Source of the DNA: Tenacibaculum pacificus
GTDB lineage: Bacteria > Bacteroidota > Bacteroidia > Flavobacteriales > Flavobacteriaceae
Length of the DNA stretch: 64,000 nucleotides
Assembly (NCBI RefSeq): GCF_027941775.1
Contig: NZ_CP115917.1
Location: 2,213,001-2,277,000, forward strand
Direction: 5' to 3'
Of this stretch, positions 52,336 to 59,658 are shown in pieces (within the stretch, counting starts at the first letter, position 1; each line of letters opens with the position of its first letter). A model generated the notes under the pieces. It saw only the letters and a list, made by a program, of their open reading frames with translations, did not search any database and had not been told where the DNA came from. Position numbers and translations under genes: made by a program.

Positions 52336-53112
52336 TTATGTAGCTTTTTTATCTTTTATAGAAATCGTAGAATTATCGGTATGATAAATCATTTCAAAAT
52401 CGGTATTTAAAGCACTAAACATGGTATTAAAGTTTTTATATCCATACTTTTTAGAATCAAAATCAGGATCTAATTGCTTAATTGACTCTGCTAATTGACT
52501 TAGTAAAACTTCTTCATTTTCTTGCTTAACTACAGATAAAGCATACCTAAGAAAAGGAATATCTATTTTTTGTGTTTTTTTAATTTTTTCTTTTTTCTTC
52601 TTTTTAGACTTCTTATTTTTTGATTTTTTTAAAATTTCTTCAGATACTTCTTCGGGTGATTCTTCAGGTACTTCTTTTTTAAAACTTTCTGTAAACGTAA
52701 AAATATCACAAGCATTAGTAAATGATTTTGGCGTTTGTTTTTTACCAACTCCTATTACATTTAGTCCACTTTCTCGTATTCTATTCGCAATTCCAGTAAA
52801 ATCACTATCACTTGAAACAAGACAAAAAGCATCAATTTCTTCTCTGTATAAAATATCCATTGCATCAATAACTAATGCAATATCTGTAGCATTTTTACCT
52901 TTGGTATATGCAAAATTCTGAATTGGTTTAAGGGAGTAAAGACTAAGTTTTTCTTTCCATTTTTTCATTCGATTTCCAGACCAATCACCGTAAATTCTCT
53001 TGATAGTTATTCTGCCATATTTTGATATTTCTTCTGTGATGTTTTGTAAATATTTAGCTTCAGCATTATCACCATCTATTAACGTGGCTATGTTAATGTT
53101 TCTTTTTTTCAT
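52336..53112 (-). CDS. NYN (PIN-like) ribonuclease domain fused to an OST-HTH/LOTUS domain
   Basis: A 258-residue protein. Residues 5-145 form a NYN/PIN-like nuclease: NIATLIDGDNAEAKY (first Asp), RIYGDWSGNRMKKWKEKL, KGKNATDIALVIDAMDILY and CLVSSDSDFTGIANRIRESG, with the acidic residues of the active site in place. A highly charged Lys/Glu linker follows (about 150-185). The last 70 residues, FLRYALSVVKQENEEVLLSQLAESIKQLDPDFDSKKYGYKNFNTMFSAL, match an OST-HTH/LOTUS RNA-binding domain. It is probably an RNA-processing enzyme; the target is unknown. It is monocistronic. Confidence 0.88.
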   Translation of the reverse strand: MKKRNINIATLIDGDNAEAKYLQNITEEISKYGRITIKRIYGDWSGNRMKKWKEKLSLYSLKPIQNFAYTKGKNATDIALVIDAMDILYREEIDAFCLVSSDSDFTGIANRIRESGLNVIGVGKKQTPKSFTNACDIFTFTESFKKEVPEESPEEVSEEILKKSKNKKSKKKKKEKIKKTQKIDIPFLRYALSVVKQENEEVLLSQLAESIKQLDPDFDSKKYGYKNFNTMFSALNTDFEMIYHTDNSTISIKDKKAT

Positions 53113-53222
53113 AAACTTATTTCGTTCTATTTCTATTTTTTTTCAATGCCCGAATACATCTTTAAATATAGAAAAAGAAATAATGAAATACTTAATTTAA
53201 TAAAAAAATTAAAATTTTATCC

Positions 53223-53254
53223 AAAAAAAAGAGCGCATATAGCGCTCTTTTTTC
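53223..53254 (-). terminator. Terminator after the DUF3127 gene
   Basis: AAAAAAAAGAGCGC and GCGCTCTTTTTTC (sharing ATAT/A) form a strong stem with A/T runs on both sides. Confidence 0.9.
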
Positions 53255-53275
53255 TTACTTTTTATAAACCTTTGA

Positions 53276-53641
53276 TTAAAAAGGTAAATCGTCTGGTTCG
53301 TTTGCAGATAAGTCTGGTGCTTGTTGAAAACTATCGACAGGTGGTACATTTTGAGGTGCCCCTTGTGCTAAACTCTCAATTCTCCATCCTTGAATAGCGT
53401 TAAAGTATTTTGCTACTCCTTCAGGATTAATCCACTCTCTACCTCTTAAGTTAATAGATACTTTTACATCTTGACCAACAGCATAACTATTTAAAAGATC
53501 ACATTTATCCTGTACAAATTCGATTAAAATCATTTGAGGATACTGCTCATCTGTAGTTACAACTAATTCACGTTTTCTAAATCCGCTAGCTCCAAATGTT
53601 TGCGCTTCGTTAATTAATTTAATCTTTCCAATAACTTCCAT
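53276..53641 (-). CDS. DUF3127 protein (OB-fold, SSB-like)
   Basis: A 121-residue protein: MEVIGKIKLINEAQTFGASGFRKRELVVTTDEQYPQMILIEFVQDKCDLLNSYAVGQDVKVSINLRGREWINPEGVAKYFNAIQGWRI. This is the DUF3127 pattern of Bacteroidetes. The C-terminus is disordered and ends in DDLPF, like the protein-binding tip of single-stranded DNA-binding proteins. A nucleic-acid role is a reasonable inference. The flavin reductase gene lies 8 bases upstream on the same strand, so the two are cotranscribed. Confidence 0.85.
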   Translation of the reverse strand: MEVIGKIKLINEAQTFGASGFRKRELVVTTDEQYPQMILIEFVQDKCDLLNSYAVGQDVKVSINLRGREWINPEGVAKYFNAIQGWRIESLAQGAPQNVPPVDSFQQAPDLSANEPDDLPF

Positions 53642-53649
53642 ATTCTTAT

Positions 53650-54510
53650 CTATTTAATTAAAAGCACTTTCCAAGCACTTTCTACATCATTATTCTTTAA
53701 ATACTGCTGTGCAAATGTATGTTTTTTTTCAATTGTAAGCGAAACATATTTTGGATGTTCTTTGGCAAAGTTATTAACAGCTTCTTCATTAGGTAATTGT
53801 GATACATTACCAAGCATTCCTAAATTATTACCTGTTAAAACAGTACTATTTCTAATTTCTGAAGGAATTTTATCTACTCCTATTCCTAATGTTGAAATTG
53901 GCTTAGCTATTTCAAAAAAACCATCTTTTGCACGTGTATAATAGCTTCCTCCTGCCCTAGCTACTAAATCTATTTTATGCTGATCAATACTTCCATCTTC
54001 GGATAAGATATTTTCATTGATGTGTAATTTAACTACTTCACAAATAATTAAATTCCCAGCTCCTCCTTCGTTTCCTGTATAAATAATATCTGTTACTTTA
54101 CATTCAAATTGCACAGGCGATTCTGCTACTCTAAAAGGTGCTATTTTATCCGAAGGTAACATTGTAAAACCTGCTTTTTCAAACTCATTTATTCCTTTAG
54201 GATACATCGCACTACTTAATGACATTTGCTGTACAATATCATAATTAACCACATTTATAACCACTTCTTTTGTTTCTTCGGCATTTTCTAAGGTATGCTT
54301 TTTCGTATTGTCTCTTACACTTCTGGCTGGAGAAAAAATTAACATTGGCGGATTTGCTCCAAAAACATTAAAAAAACTAAAAGGTGATAAATTAGGATTT
54401 CCAGCAGCATCCATAGTACTTGCAAAAGCAATAGGTCGTGGCGCTATGGCACCTAATAAATAACTATGTAATTTTGATACTGATAATTCTTTAGGATTTA
54501 ATGATAACAT
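53650..54510 (-). CDS. Flavin reductase-like FMN-binding protein
   Basis: A 286-residue protein with the flavin-reductase split-barrel fold: LLGAIAPRPIAFASTMDAAGNPNLSPFSFFNVFGANPPMLIFSP binds FMN, and FECKVTDIIYTGNEGGAGNLIICEVVKLHI and VARAGGSYYTRA are further family blocks. The extended C-terminal part (about 200-286) is typical of this subfamily. It probably binds FMN; reductase activity is assumed, and the physiological role is unknown. It precedes the DUF3127 gene. Confidence 0.9.
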   Translation of the reverse strand: MLSLNPKELSVSKLHSYLLGAIAPRPIAFASTMDAAGNPNLSPFSFFNVFGANPPMLIFSPARSVRDNTKKHTLENAEETKEVVINVVNYDIVQQMSLSSAMYPKGINEFEKAGFTMLPSDKIAPFRVAESPVQFECKVTDIIYTGNEGGAGNLIICEVVKLHINENILSEDGSIDQHKIDLVARAGGSYYTRAKDGFFEIAKPISTLGIGVDKIPSEIRNSTVLTGNNLGMLGNVSQLPNEEAVNNFAKEHPKYVSLTIEKKHTFAQQYLKNNDVESAWKVLLIK

Positions 54511-54580
54511 ATTATTTTTTAATGTAAATATACTACGCTTTCACAAATTAAGTTATTATAGCGAATATTATATATAACGA

Positions 54581-55729
54581 ATGACAATTTTTAAGAATAC
54601 TTATTGGGTAAAACGAATGACAATTTTCATTTCATTATTAATTGTTTCTTTTATTTTATGGAATACCTATGTGTTTTTTCAAAAATTTAAAGAAGAGGAA
54701 AGAGGAAAAATTGAAATTTTTGCTGCTGCTTTTAAAGAACTTGCTTCTAATCCTAATTTAGATGAAAACACCAATTTAATTAATAAAATATATCAAACTA
54801 TTGAAGATATACCTACTATTTTGGTAAATGAAAGCGGAAGTATTGATTTATATCGAAATTTAGATACTCTTAGATCTGAAAAACCTGAATACCTAGAAGC
54901 ACAATTAACAATTATGAAAGATCAAAATGATCCTATCATGATTGAATATTTTGGAATTACGCAATATCTTTATTATCGAAATTCAGATTTATTATACAAA
55001 CTAAAATACTATCCTTTAGCCTTATTATTAATTTTAGGATTATTTTTAACCATTGTATTTATGGTTTATAAATCTAGTAAAGTTGCCGAACAAAATAAAC
55101 TTTGGACAGGTATGGCAAAGGAAACTGCACATCAAATAGGTACGCCTTTATCATCATTATTAGGTTGGATAGCTATTTTAAGGTCTGAAAATGTTAATGA
55201 AGAATATATTATTGAAATTGAAAAAGATGTTGACCGATTAAATACGATTGCAAATCGTTTTTCTAAAATTGGTTCTTTACCTAAATTAAAAAAATACAAT
55301 ATTGTTTCAGAAACAGAAAAAGCCTTTAATTATTTAAAATCAAGAAGTTCTAAACAAATTAATTTTTCTTTTTCTTCGGATAAAAAAGAACTTTTCGCAC
55401 AATTAAATATAGAATTATATGGTTGGGTTATAGAAAACTTAATTAAAAATGCTATTGATGCTATGCAAGGAAAAGGTAGTATATCTTTAAAAATTAAAGA
55501 CACTCCTAAATATATAAAAATTACAGTTACAGATTCTGGTAAAGGAATTCAAAAATCAGAATTTAAACAAATATTCACCCCAGGTTTTACAACAAAAAAA
55601 CGTGGTTGGGGCTTAGGTTTATCGCTCTCAAAACGTATTATTGAAGATTATCACAAAGGGAGAATAGCTGTTCAAAATTCAGAAATAAATAAAGGTACAA
55701 CCTTTAAAATTTCATTAATTAAGGTTTAA
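54581..55729 (+). CDS. Sensor histidine kinase, orphan
   Basis: A 382-residue kinase with two membrane helices (about 13-32 and 142-165) around a periplasmic sensor, then a His-phosphorylation helix with AKETAHQIGTPLSSLLGW (His 184) and an HATPase domain: N-box ENLIKNAIDAM, G1 DSGKGI, F-box IFTPGFTT, G2 WGLGLSLSKRI. No HAMP domain is obvious and no response regulator is adjacent. An ACGAATGACAATTTT repeat at 54578 and 54614 gives two possible starts (MTIFKN and MTIFIS, 12 residues apart). Confidence 0.93.
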   Translation: MTIFKNTYWVKRMTIFISLLIVSFILWNTYVFFQKFKEEERGKIEIFAAAFKELASNPNLDENTNLINKIYQTIEDIPTILVNESGSIDLYRNLDTLRSEKPEYLEAQLTIMKDQNDPIMIEYFGITQYLYYRNSDLLYKLKYYPLALLLILGLFLTIVFMVYKSSKVAEQNKLWTGMAKETAHQIGTPLSSLLGWIAILRSENVNEEYIIEIEKDVDRLNTIANRFSKIGSLPKLKKYNIVSETEKAFNYLKSRSSKQINFSFSSDKKELFAQLNIELYGWVIENLIKNAIDAMQGKGSISLKIKDTPKYIKITVTDSGKGIQKSEFKQIFTPGFTTKKRGWGLGLSLSKRIIEDYHKGRIAVQNSEINKGTTFKISLIKV

Positions 55730-55743
55730 TAATACTTTATTTT

Positions 55744-56136
55744 TTACTCAAAATTACTTGATATCTTTTCTGTTAAAGCTAAAAATTCTTTTTCAGATAA
55801 TTTTACTTTTTCAACAAACTGAATATCAGCCATAGTATTTAAAGGAATTAAATGTACGTGAACATGTGGTACTTCTAAACCAATCACACTCATTCCAACA
55901 CGCTTGCAAGGAATCGTTTTTTCAATAGCTTTTGCTACACGAAAAGAAAAAGACATTAAATTAGTATATTCTTCTTTCGATAAATCAAAAAGCTTATTTT
56001 CTTCTTTTTTAGGCACTACTAAAGTGTGTCCTTTTGCATTCGGATTCATATCTAAAAAAGCAATAAAATTTTCATCCTCTGCAATTTTATATGAAGAAAT
56101 TTCTCCTGAAATTATTTTAGTAAAAATACTTGCCAT
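55744..56136 (-). CDS. HIT family nucleotide hydrolase
   Basis: A 130-residue protein: FTKIISGEISSYKIAEDENFIAFLDMNPNAKGHTLVVPKKEE and the catalytic triad of histidines GLEVPHVHVHLIPL (H-x-H-x-H). HINT-like members hydrolyse nucleoside phosphoramidates or adenylylated intermediates. It is convergent with the kinase gene and lies downstream of greA on the same strand, possibly cotranscribed (greA ends at 56229). Confidence 0.93.
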   Translation of the reverse strand: MASIFTKIISGEISSYKIAEDENFIAFLDMNPNAKGHTLVVPKKEENKLFDLSKEEYTNLMSFSFRVAKAIEKTIPCKRVGMSVIGLEVPHVHVHLIPLNTMADIQFVEKVKLSEKEFLALTEKISSNFE

Positions 56137-56228
56137 CTGTTATATTATTTTAATGTTTAGTGTTTTGTAAAAATAAAAAAAGCATTGCAGATGCAATACT
56201 TTTATTAAAAAACATTATGTCTATATTG

Positions 56229-56702
56229 TTATCTAGAAATTTCCATAATTTCAAACTTCATAATACCACTAGGTACTTTAATTTCGGCAATATCGCCTAA
56301 TTTTTTCCCTAACAATCCTTTTCCTATAGGTGAATTTACTGATAATTTACCATTCTTAATATCAGTTTCAGAATCTGCAACTAAAGTGTATGTAAACTCC
56401 ATACCGTTAGTTGTATTTTTTAATTTTACGATAGAATGAATCAATACTTTAGATAAATCTAACTGACTCTCATCAATAATACGAGCATTGGCAACTACAT
56501 TTTTAAGCTTCGCAATTTTAGTTTCTAATAAAGATTGCTCTTCTTTTGCAGCATGATACTCTGCATTTTCACTTAAATCTCCTTTATCTATAGCGTCACC
56601 AATTTCTTGAGAAACTCTTGGTCTTTCAACATGCTCTAGTTGTGATAACTCGTCTTTTAATTTTTTTAATCCTTCTGCACTATAATATGATACTTCACTC
56701 AT
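56229..56702 (-). CDS. greA: Transcription elongation factor GreA
   Basis: A 157-residue GreA starting at ATG 56702 (MSEVSYYSAEGLKKLKDEL); a longer frame from 56798 would include the promoter. The N-terminal coiled coil has GDLSENAEYHAAKEEQSLLETKIAKL with the Asp/Glu tip, and the C-terminal FKBP-like domain ends in GIMKFEIMEIS. It rescues backtracked RNA polymerase by stimulating transcript cleavage. The leader (56721-56740) has a CTCAT/ATGAG mini-hairpin. Confidence 0.96.
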   Translation of the reverse strand: MSEVSYYSAEGLKKLKDELSQLEHVERPRVSQEIGDAIDKGDLSENAEYHAAKEEQSLLETKIAKLKNVVANARIIDESQLDLSKVLIHSIVKLKNTTNGMEFTYTLVADSETDIKNGKLSVNSPIGKGLLGKKLGDIAEIKVPSGIMKFEIMEISR

Positions 56703-56749
56703 AATTTTTAATTTAAAAATCTCATACCGATAGGAATGAGATTGCTTTA

Positions 56750-56757
56750 CAAATATA
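56750..56757 (-). promoter_or_regulatory. -7 box of the greA promoter
   Basis: TATATTTG on the minus strand, 47 bases before the greA ATG; the -33 position is not a clear TTTG. Confidence 0.5.
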
Positions 56758-56808
56758 CAAAATATTTGTAAATTCGTGACTTTCCTTAATAAACTCAATT
56801 TTTAAATA

Positions 56809-57219
56809 ATGAAAAAAATATTTTTCCTTTTTATTTTAATAATTACCATCAGCTGCTCTGATAACGTACCTGTTAACGATTGTTTTAGAAGTATAGAAAT
56901 GAATGCGATTATCGACTTAACATTACCTGAATTTCAAGGACTATTAGTGCCAAGTGGTAGCTCTCAAAATAAAATTCAAGGACGTGATGTTTTTCTTTTT
57001 AGAACAGGAACTAGTGGTTATAAAGCTTTTGATCAGCAATGTCCAGAAAATACCTGTACTTCTTTAATGTCTTTTGATGGAATTCATATTAAATGTCCTT
57101 GTGATAATAAAAAATACAATTATTTAACTAACGGAGCACCTATTGATAACCAAGGATGTAGTGCTTTAATGTATTTTGTAACACCTATTAATAGCTCACA
57201 ATTAAGATTATCTCGTTAA
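56809..57219 (+). CDS. Small lipoprotein with a degenerate Rieske-like fold
   Basis: A 136-residue lipoprotein (signal MKKIFFLFILIITISC, Cys 16). The pattern VFLFRTGTSGYKAFDQQCPENTCTSLMSFDGIHIKCPCDNKKYNYLTNGAPIDNQG has the strand order and Cys pairs of a Rieske [2Fe-2S] domain (C-x-H and C-P-x-H-G-S). The ligand His positions, however, are Glu and Asp: CPE and CPCDNKKY. The cluster is therefore probably absent or differently ligated. The function is unknown; conserved flavobacterial relatives with this loss are plausible. It is divergent from greA, with no downstream partner on its own strand before purK. Confidence 0.7.
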   Translation: MKKIFFLFILIITISCSDNVPVNDCFRSIEMNAIIDLTLPEFQGLLVPSGSSQNKIQGRDVFLFRTGTSGYKAFDQQCPENTCTSLMSFDGIHIKCPCDNKKYNYLTNGAPIDNQGCSALMYFVTPINSSQLRLSR

Positions 57220-57246
57220 TTTTATTTATACTAGACTTAAGATTCT

Positions 57247-57254
57247 TATTTTTG
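57247..57254 (+). promoter_or_regulatory. -7 box of the purKE promoter
   Basis: TATTTTTG, 31 bases before the TTG start of purK; the -33 is not clear. Confidence 0.5.
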
Positions 57255-57285
57255 CAATAACAACAACACATTAAAATATTTATCC

Positions 57286-58443
57286 TTGAAAAATTACTTT
57301 TCTTCAGACTTTAAACTGGGTGTTCTCGGTGGCGGTCAATTAGGTAGAATGCTACTTACCGAAACACAAAAATTTGATATTTACACCGTTATTTTAGGTG
57401 ATAACAACGAAGCGCCTTGTGCACAAATTTGTAATGAATTTCATCAAGGTGATTTATTTGATTTTGATACCGTTTACAATTTCGGTAAAAAAGTAGATGT
57501 ATTAACTATTGAAATAGAAAATGTTAATATTGATGCACTTGATAAGTTAGAAGCTGAAGGTTTAACTATTTTTCCAAAACCTGCTAACTTAAGAATTATT
57601 CAAAATAAAGCACGTCAGAAAACTTTTTATAAAAAAAACCAAATTCCTACGGCTGATTTTTCTCGTTTTGCTTTTGTTGATGAATTAAAAAAAGTATACG
57701 AAAACAAACTTATTGAATTTCCTTTTGTTTGGAAAGCAGCACAATTTGGTTATGATGGTACGGGTGTAAAAGTTGTTCGTAATTCTGATGATTTACAATC
57801 TTTACCTGAAGGTGAATGTATTGCTGAAAAATTAGTCCCTTTTAAAAACGAATTAGCTGTTATAGTTGCTAGAAATTCTGATGGCGATATAAAAACATAT
57901 CCTGTCGTTGAAATGGAATTTCATCCAGAAGCAAATCAGGTTGAATATGTTATTTGTCCTGCAAGAATAGATGAATCAGTAGCTAAAAAGGCACAAGAAA
58001 TTGCTTTAAAAGTTGCTAAAACTTTAGACTTCGTCGGATTATTAGCTGTTGAAATGTTTCAAACTTCAACTGATGAAATTTTAGTAAACGAAGTAGCTCC
58101 GCGTACTCATAACTCTGGACATTATTCAATTGAGGCTAGTTATACCAATCAATTTGAACAACATTTACGTAGTATTTTAAATCTTCCTTTAGGAAATACT
58201 GATAGTAAAGTTGCCGGAATTATGGTAAATTTAGTTGGTGAAGAAGGATATACAGGTGATGTTGTGTATGAAAACATGAATACAATTTTAAAAATTGATG
58301 GTGTTACTCCACATATTTACGGAAAAAAGACTACAAAACCTTTCCGAAAAATGGGACACGTAACAATTGTTAATGAAGATATTGATATCGCAAGACAAGT
58401 TGCACAACAAGTAAAAGAAACAATTCGAGTTATTAGTAAATAA
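57286..58443 (+). CDS. purK: 5-(carboxyamino)imidazole ribonucleotide synthase
   Basis: A 385-residue ATP-grasp enzyme: LGVLGGGQLGRMLLTETQKFDIYTVIL at the N-terminus, the ATP loop FPFVWKAAQFGYDGTGVKVV and the metal site VNEVAPRTHNSGHYSIEA. It carboxylates AIR with ATP and bicarbonate in purine synthesis. The start is TTG 57286 (MKNYFSSDFKLG); no better ATG exists. purE follows by 43 bases. Confidence 0.95.
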   Translation: MKNYFSSDFKLGVLGGGQLGRMLLTETQKFDIYTVILGDNNEAPCAQICNEFHQGDLFDFDTVYNFGKKVDVLTIEIENVNIDALDKLEAEGLTIFPKPANLRIIQNKARQKTFYKKNQIPTADFSRFAFVDELKKVYENKLIEFPFVWKAAQFGYDGTGVKVVRNSDDLQSLPEGECIAEKLVPFKNELAVIVARNSDGDIKTYPVVEMEFHPEANQVEYVICPARIDESVAKKAQEIALKVAKTLDFVGLLAVEMFQTSTDEILVNEVAPRTHNSGHYSIEASYTNQFEQHLRSILNLPLGNTDSKVAGIMVNLVGEEGYTGDVVYENMNTILKIDGVTPHIYGKKTTKPFRKMGHVTIVNEDIDIARQVAQQVKETIRVISK

Positions 58444-58486
58444 TCTTTTTATTTAAATTAATTTAGATAAAACAATACATAAAATT

Positions 58487-58966
58487 ATGGTAGGTATTAT
58501 AATGGGAAGCGATTCTGATCTTCCAATCATGCAAGAAGCAATCGATATTTTAGAAAGCTTTGATATCAAAATAGAAGTAGATATTGTTTCTGCTCACAGA
58601 ACTCCTGAAAAATTAGTTGACTATTCTAAAAATGCTCACAAACGTGGTATTCAAGTAATTATTGCAGGTGCAGGTGGAGCAGCTCATTTACCAGGAATGG
58701 TAGCATCTATGAGTCCGTTACCAATTATTGGAGTTCCTGTAAAAAGCAGAAATTCTATTGATGGATGGGATTCTGTTTTATCAATATTACAAATGCCAGG
58801 AGGAGTTCCTGTTGCAACTGTTGCTTTAGATGGTGCTAAAAATGCGGGTATTTTAGCAGCTCAAATTATTGGTGCTTCGGATGCTAAAGTTTTAGATAAA
58901 ATTGTAGCTTACAAAGAAGAATTAAAACTAAAGGTTGAAAAAGCGTCTGAAAGAGTTCGTAAATAA
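58487..58966 (+). CDS. purE: N5-carboxyaminoimidazole ribonucleotide mutase
   Basis: A 159-residue class I PurE: VGIIMGSDSDLPIMQEAIDIL, VSAHRTPEKLVDYSKNA with catalytic His, IAGAGGAAHLPGMVASMSPLPIIGVPV and the C-terminal helices. It converts N5-CAIR made by PurK to CAIR. Its place directly behind purK matches the pathway. Confidence 0.97.
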   Translation: MVGIIMGSDSDLPIMQEAIDILESFDIKIEVDIVSAHRTPEKLVDYSKNAHKRGIQVIIAGAGGAAHLPGMVASMSPLPIIGVPVKSRNSIDGWDSVLSILQMPGGVPVATVALDGAKNAGILAAQIIGASDAKVLDKIVAYKEELKLKVEKASERVRK

Positions 58967-58987
58967 AAAGTAAATCTTTATAAATAT

Positions 58988-59021
58988 CAAACCTCATCAA
59001 TTTTAATATTGGTGAGGTTTC
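58988..59021. terminator. Terminator between purE and yoeB
   Basis: AAACCTCATCAAT and ATTGGTGAGGTTT pair with one G-U; T-rich flanks on both strands make it suitable for both convergent transcripts. Confidence 0.75.
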
Positions 59022-59025
59022 TTAC

Positions 59026-59283
59026 TTAGCGGTAATGATAACGACAAGCTGCTATTAATATTTGTTCATTTTCGTATTTATAAACCAATCGATGTTCTGA
59101 TGTTATACGCCTTGACCAGTAACCTTGTAAATCTCCTTTTAAAGCTTCAGGTTTTCCGATACCTTCAAAAGGTGTTCGCATACAATTTTTAATGAGTTCA
59201 TTAATTCGCTTTACTATTTTCTTATCGACTTTCTGCCAATATAAATAATCTTCCCAAGAAGAAGTAGACCACGTTAATTTCAT
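59026..59283 (-). CDS. yoeB: YoeB-type mRNA interferase toxin
   Basis: An 85-residue toxin collinear with E. coli YoeB: MKLTWSTSSWEDYLYWQKVD, RTPFEGIGKPEALK, YWSRRITSEHRLVY and ACRYHYR. The E. coli catalytic residues Glu 46, Arg 65 and His 83 are all present at the same positions. It should cleave mRNA at the ribosomal A site when free of antitoxin. It starts one base after the antitoxin stop codon (type II operon). Confidence 0.95.
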   Translation of the reverse strand: MKLTWSTSSWEDYLYWQKVDKKIVKRINELIKNCMRTPFEGIGKPEALKGDLQGYWSRRITSEHRLVYKYENEQILIAACRYHYR

Positions 59284-59532
59284 CTACTCGATTAAGTTTT
59301 TTTGAACACCTTTATCTTGCTCAAGTTCTTTGATCGAATTTAACAAAATATCTCTATTTTTTCCTGTTAGTAAATAAGTCGTTTCCTTTAATGAATTATA
59401 TTCATCTAATGATATTAAAACTAAATCTTTACCGTTTTTACGCTTGATAATAATATCACTTACATCATTGACTACTTTATCGAACCAATATTTTAAATTT
59501 GAACGAAAGTCTGTATAATTTACTGTTTCCAT
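59284..59532 (-). CDS. yefM: YefM/Phd-type antitoxin
   Basis: An 82-residue antitoxin (start ATG 59532): METVNYTDFRSNLKYWFDKVVNDVSDIIIKRKNGKDLVLISLDEYNSL is the Phd/YefM DNA-binding and dimer domain. The C-terminal LLTGKNRDILLNSIKELEQDKG is the toxin-wrapping tail. A longer frame from 59547 is not used because the promoter box (59537-59544) lies there. It neutralises YoeB and should repress the operon through the AGTACT pair upstream. Confidence 0.93.
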   Translation of the reverse strand: METVNYTDFRSNLKYWFDKVVNDVSDIIIKRKNGKDLVLISLDEYNSLKETTYLLTGKNRDILLNSIKELEQDKGVQKNLIE

Positions 59533-59536
59533 ATTA

Positions 59537-59568
59537 CAAATATACAAAAAAGTACTTAAAAAAGTACT
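59537..59568 (-). promoter_or_regulatory. yefM-yoeB promoter with paired AGTACT operator
   Basis: On the minus strand TATATTTG (59544-59537) ends 4 bases before the yefM ATG. Two palindromes AGTACT lie at 59551-59556 and 59563-59568, 12 bp centre to centre, across the expected -33 region. The layout resembles the paired palindromic operators of known YefM systems. Confidence 0.6.
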
Positions 59569-59658
59569 TTTATAAAAAACTTACGCAACAATACATTATT
59601 TACTACAAGTAAATTTCGTTATTTTTACTTTTTTATTCATTTTAAAAACACTTATTTA

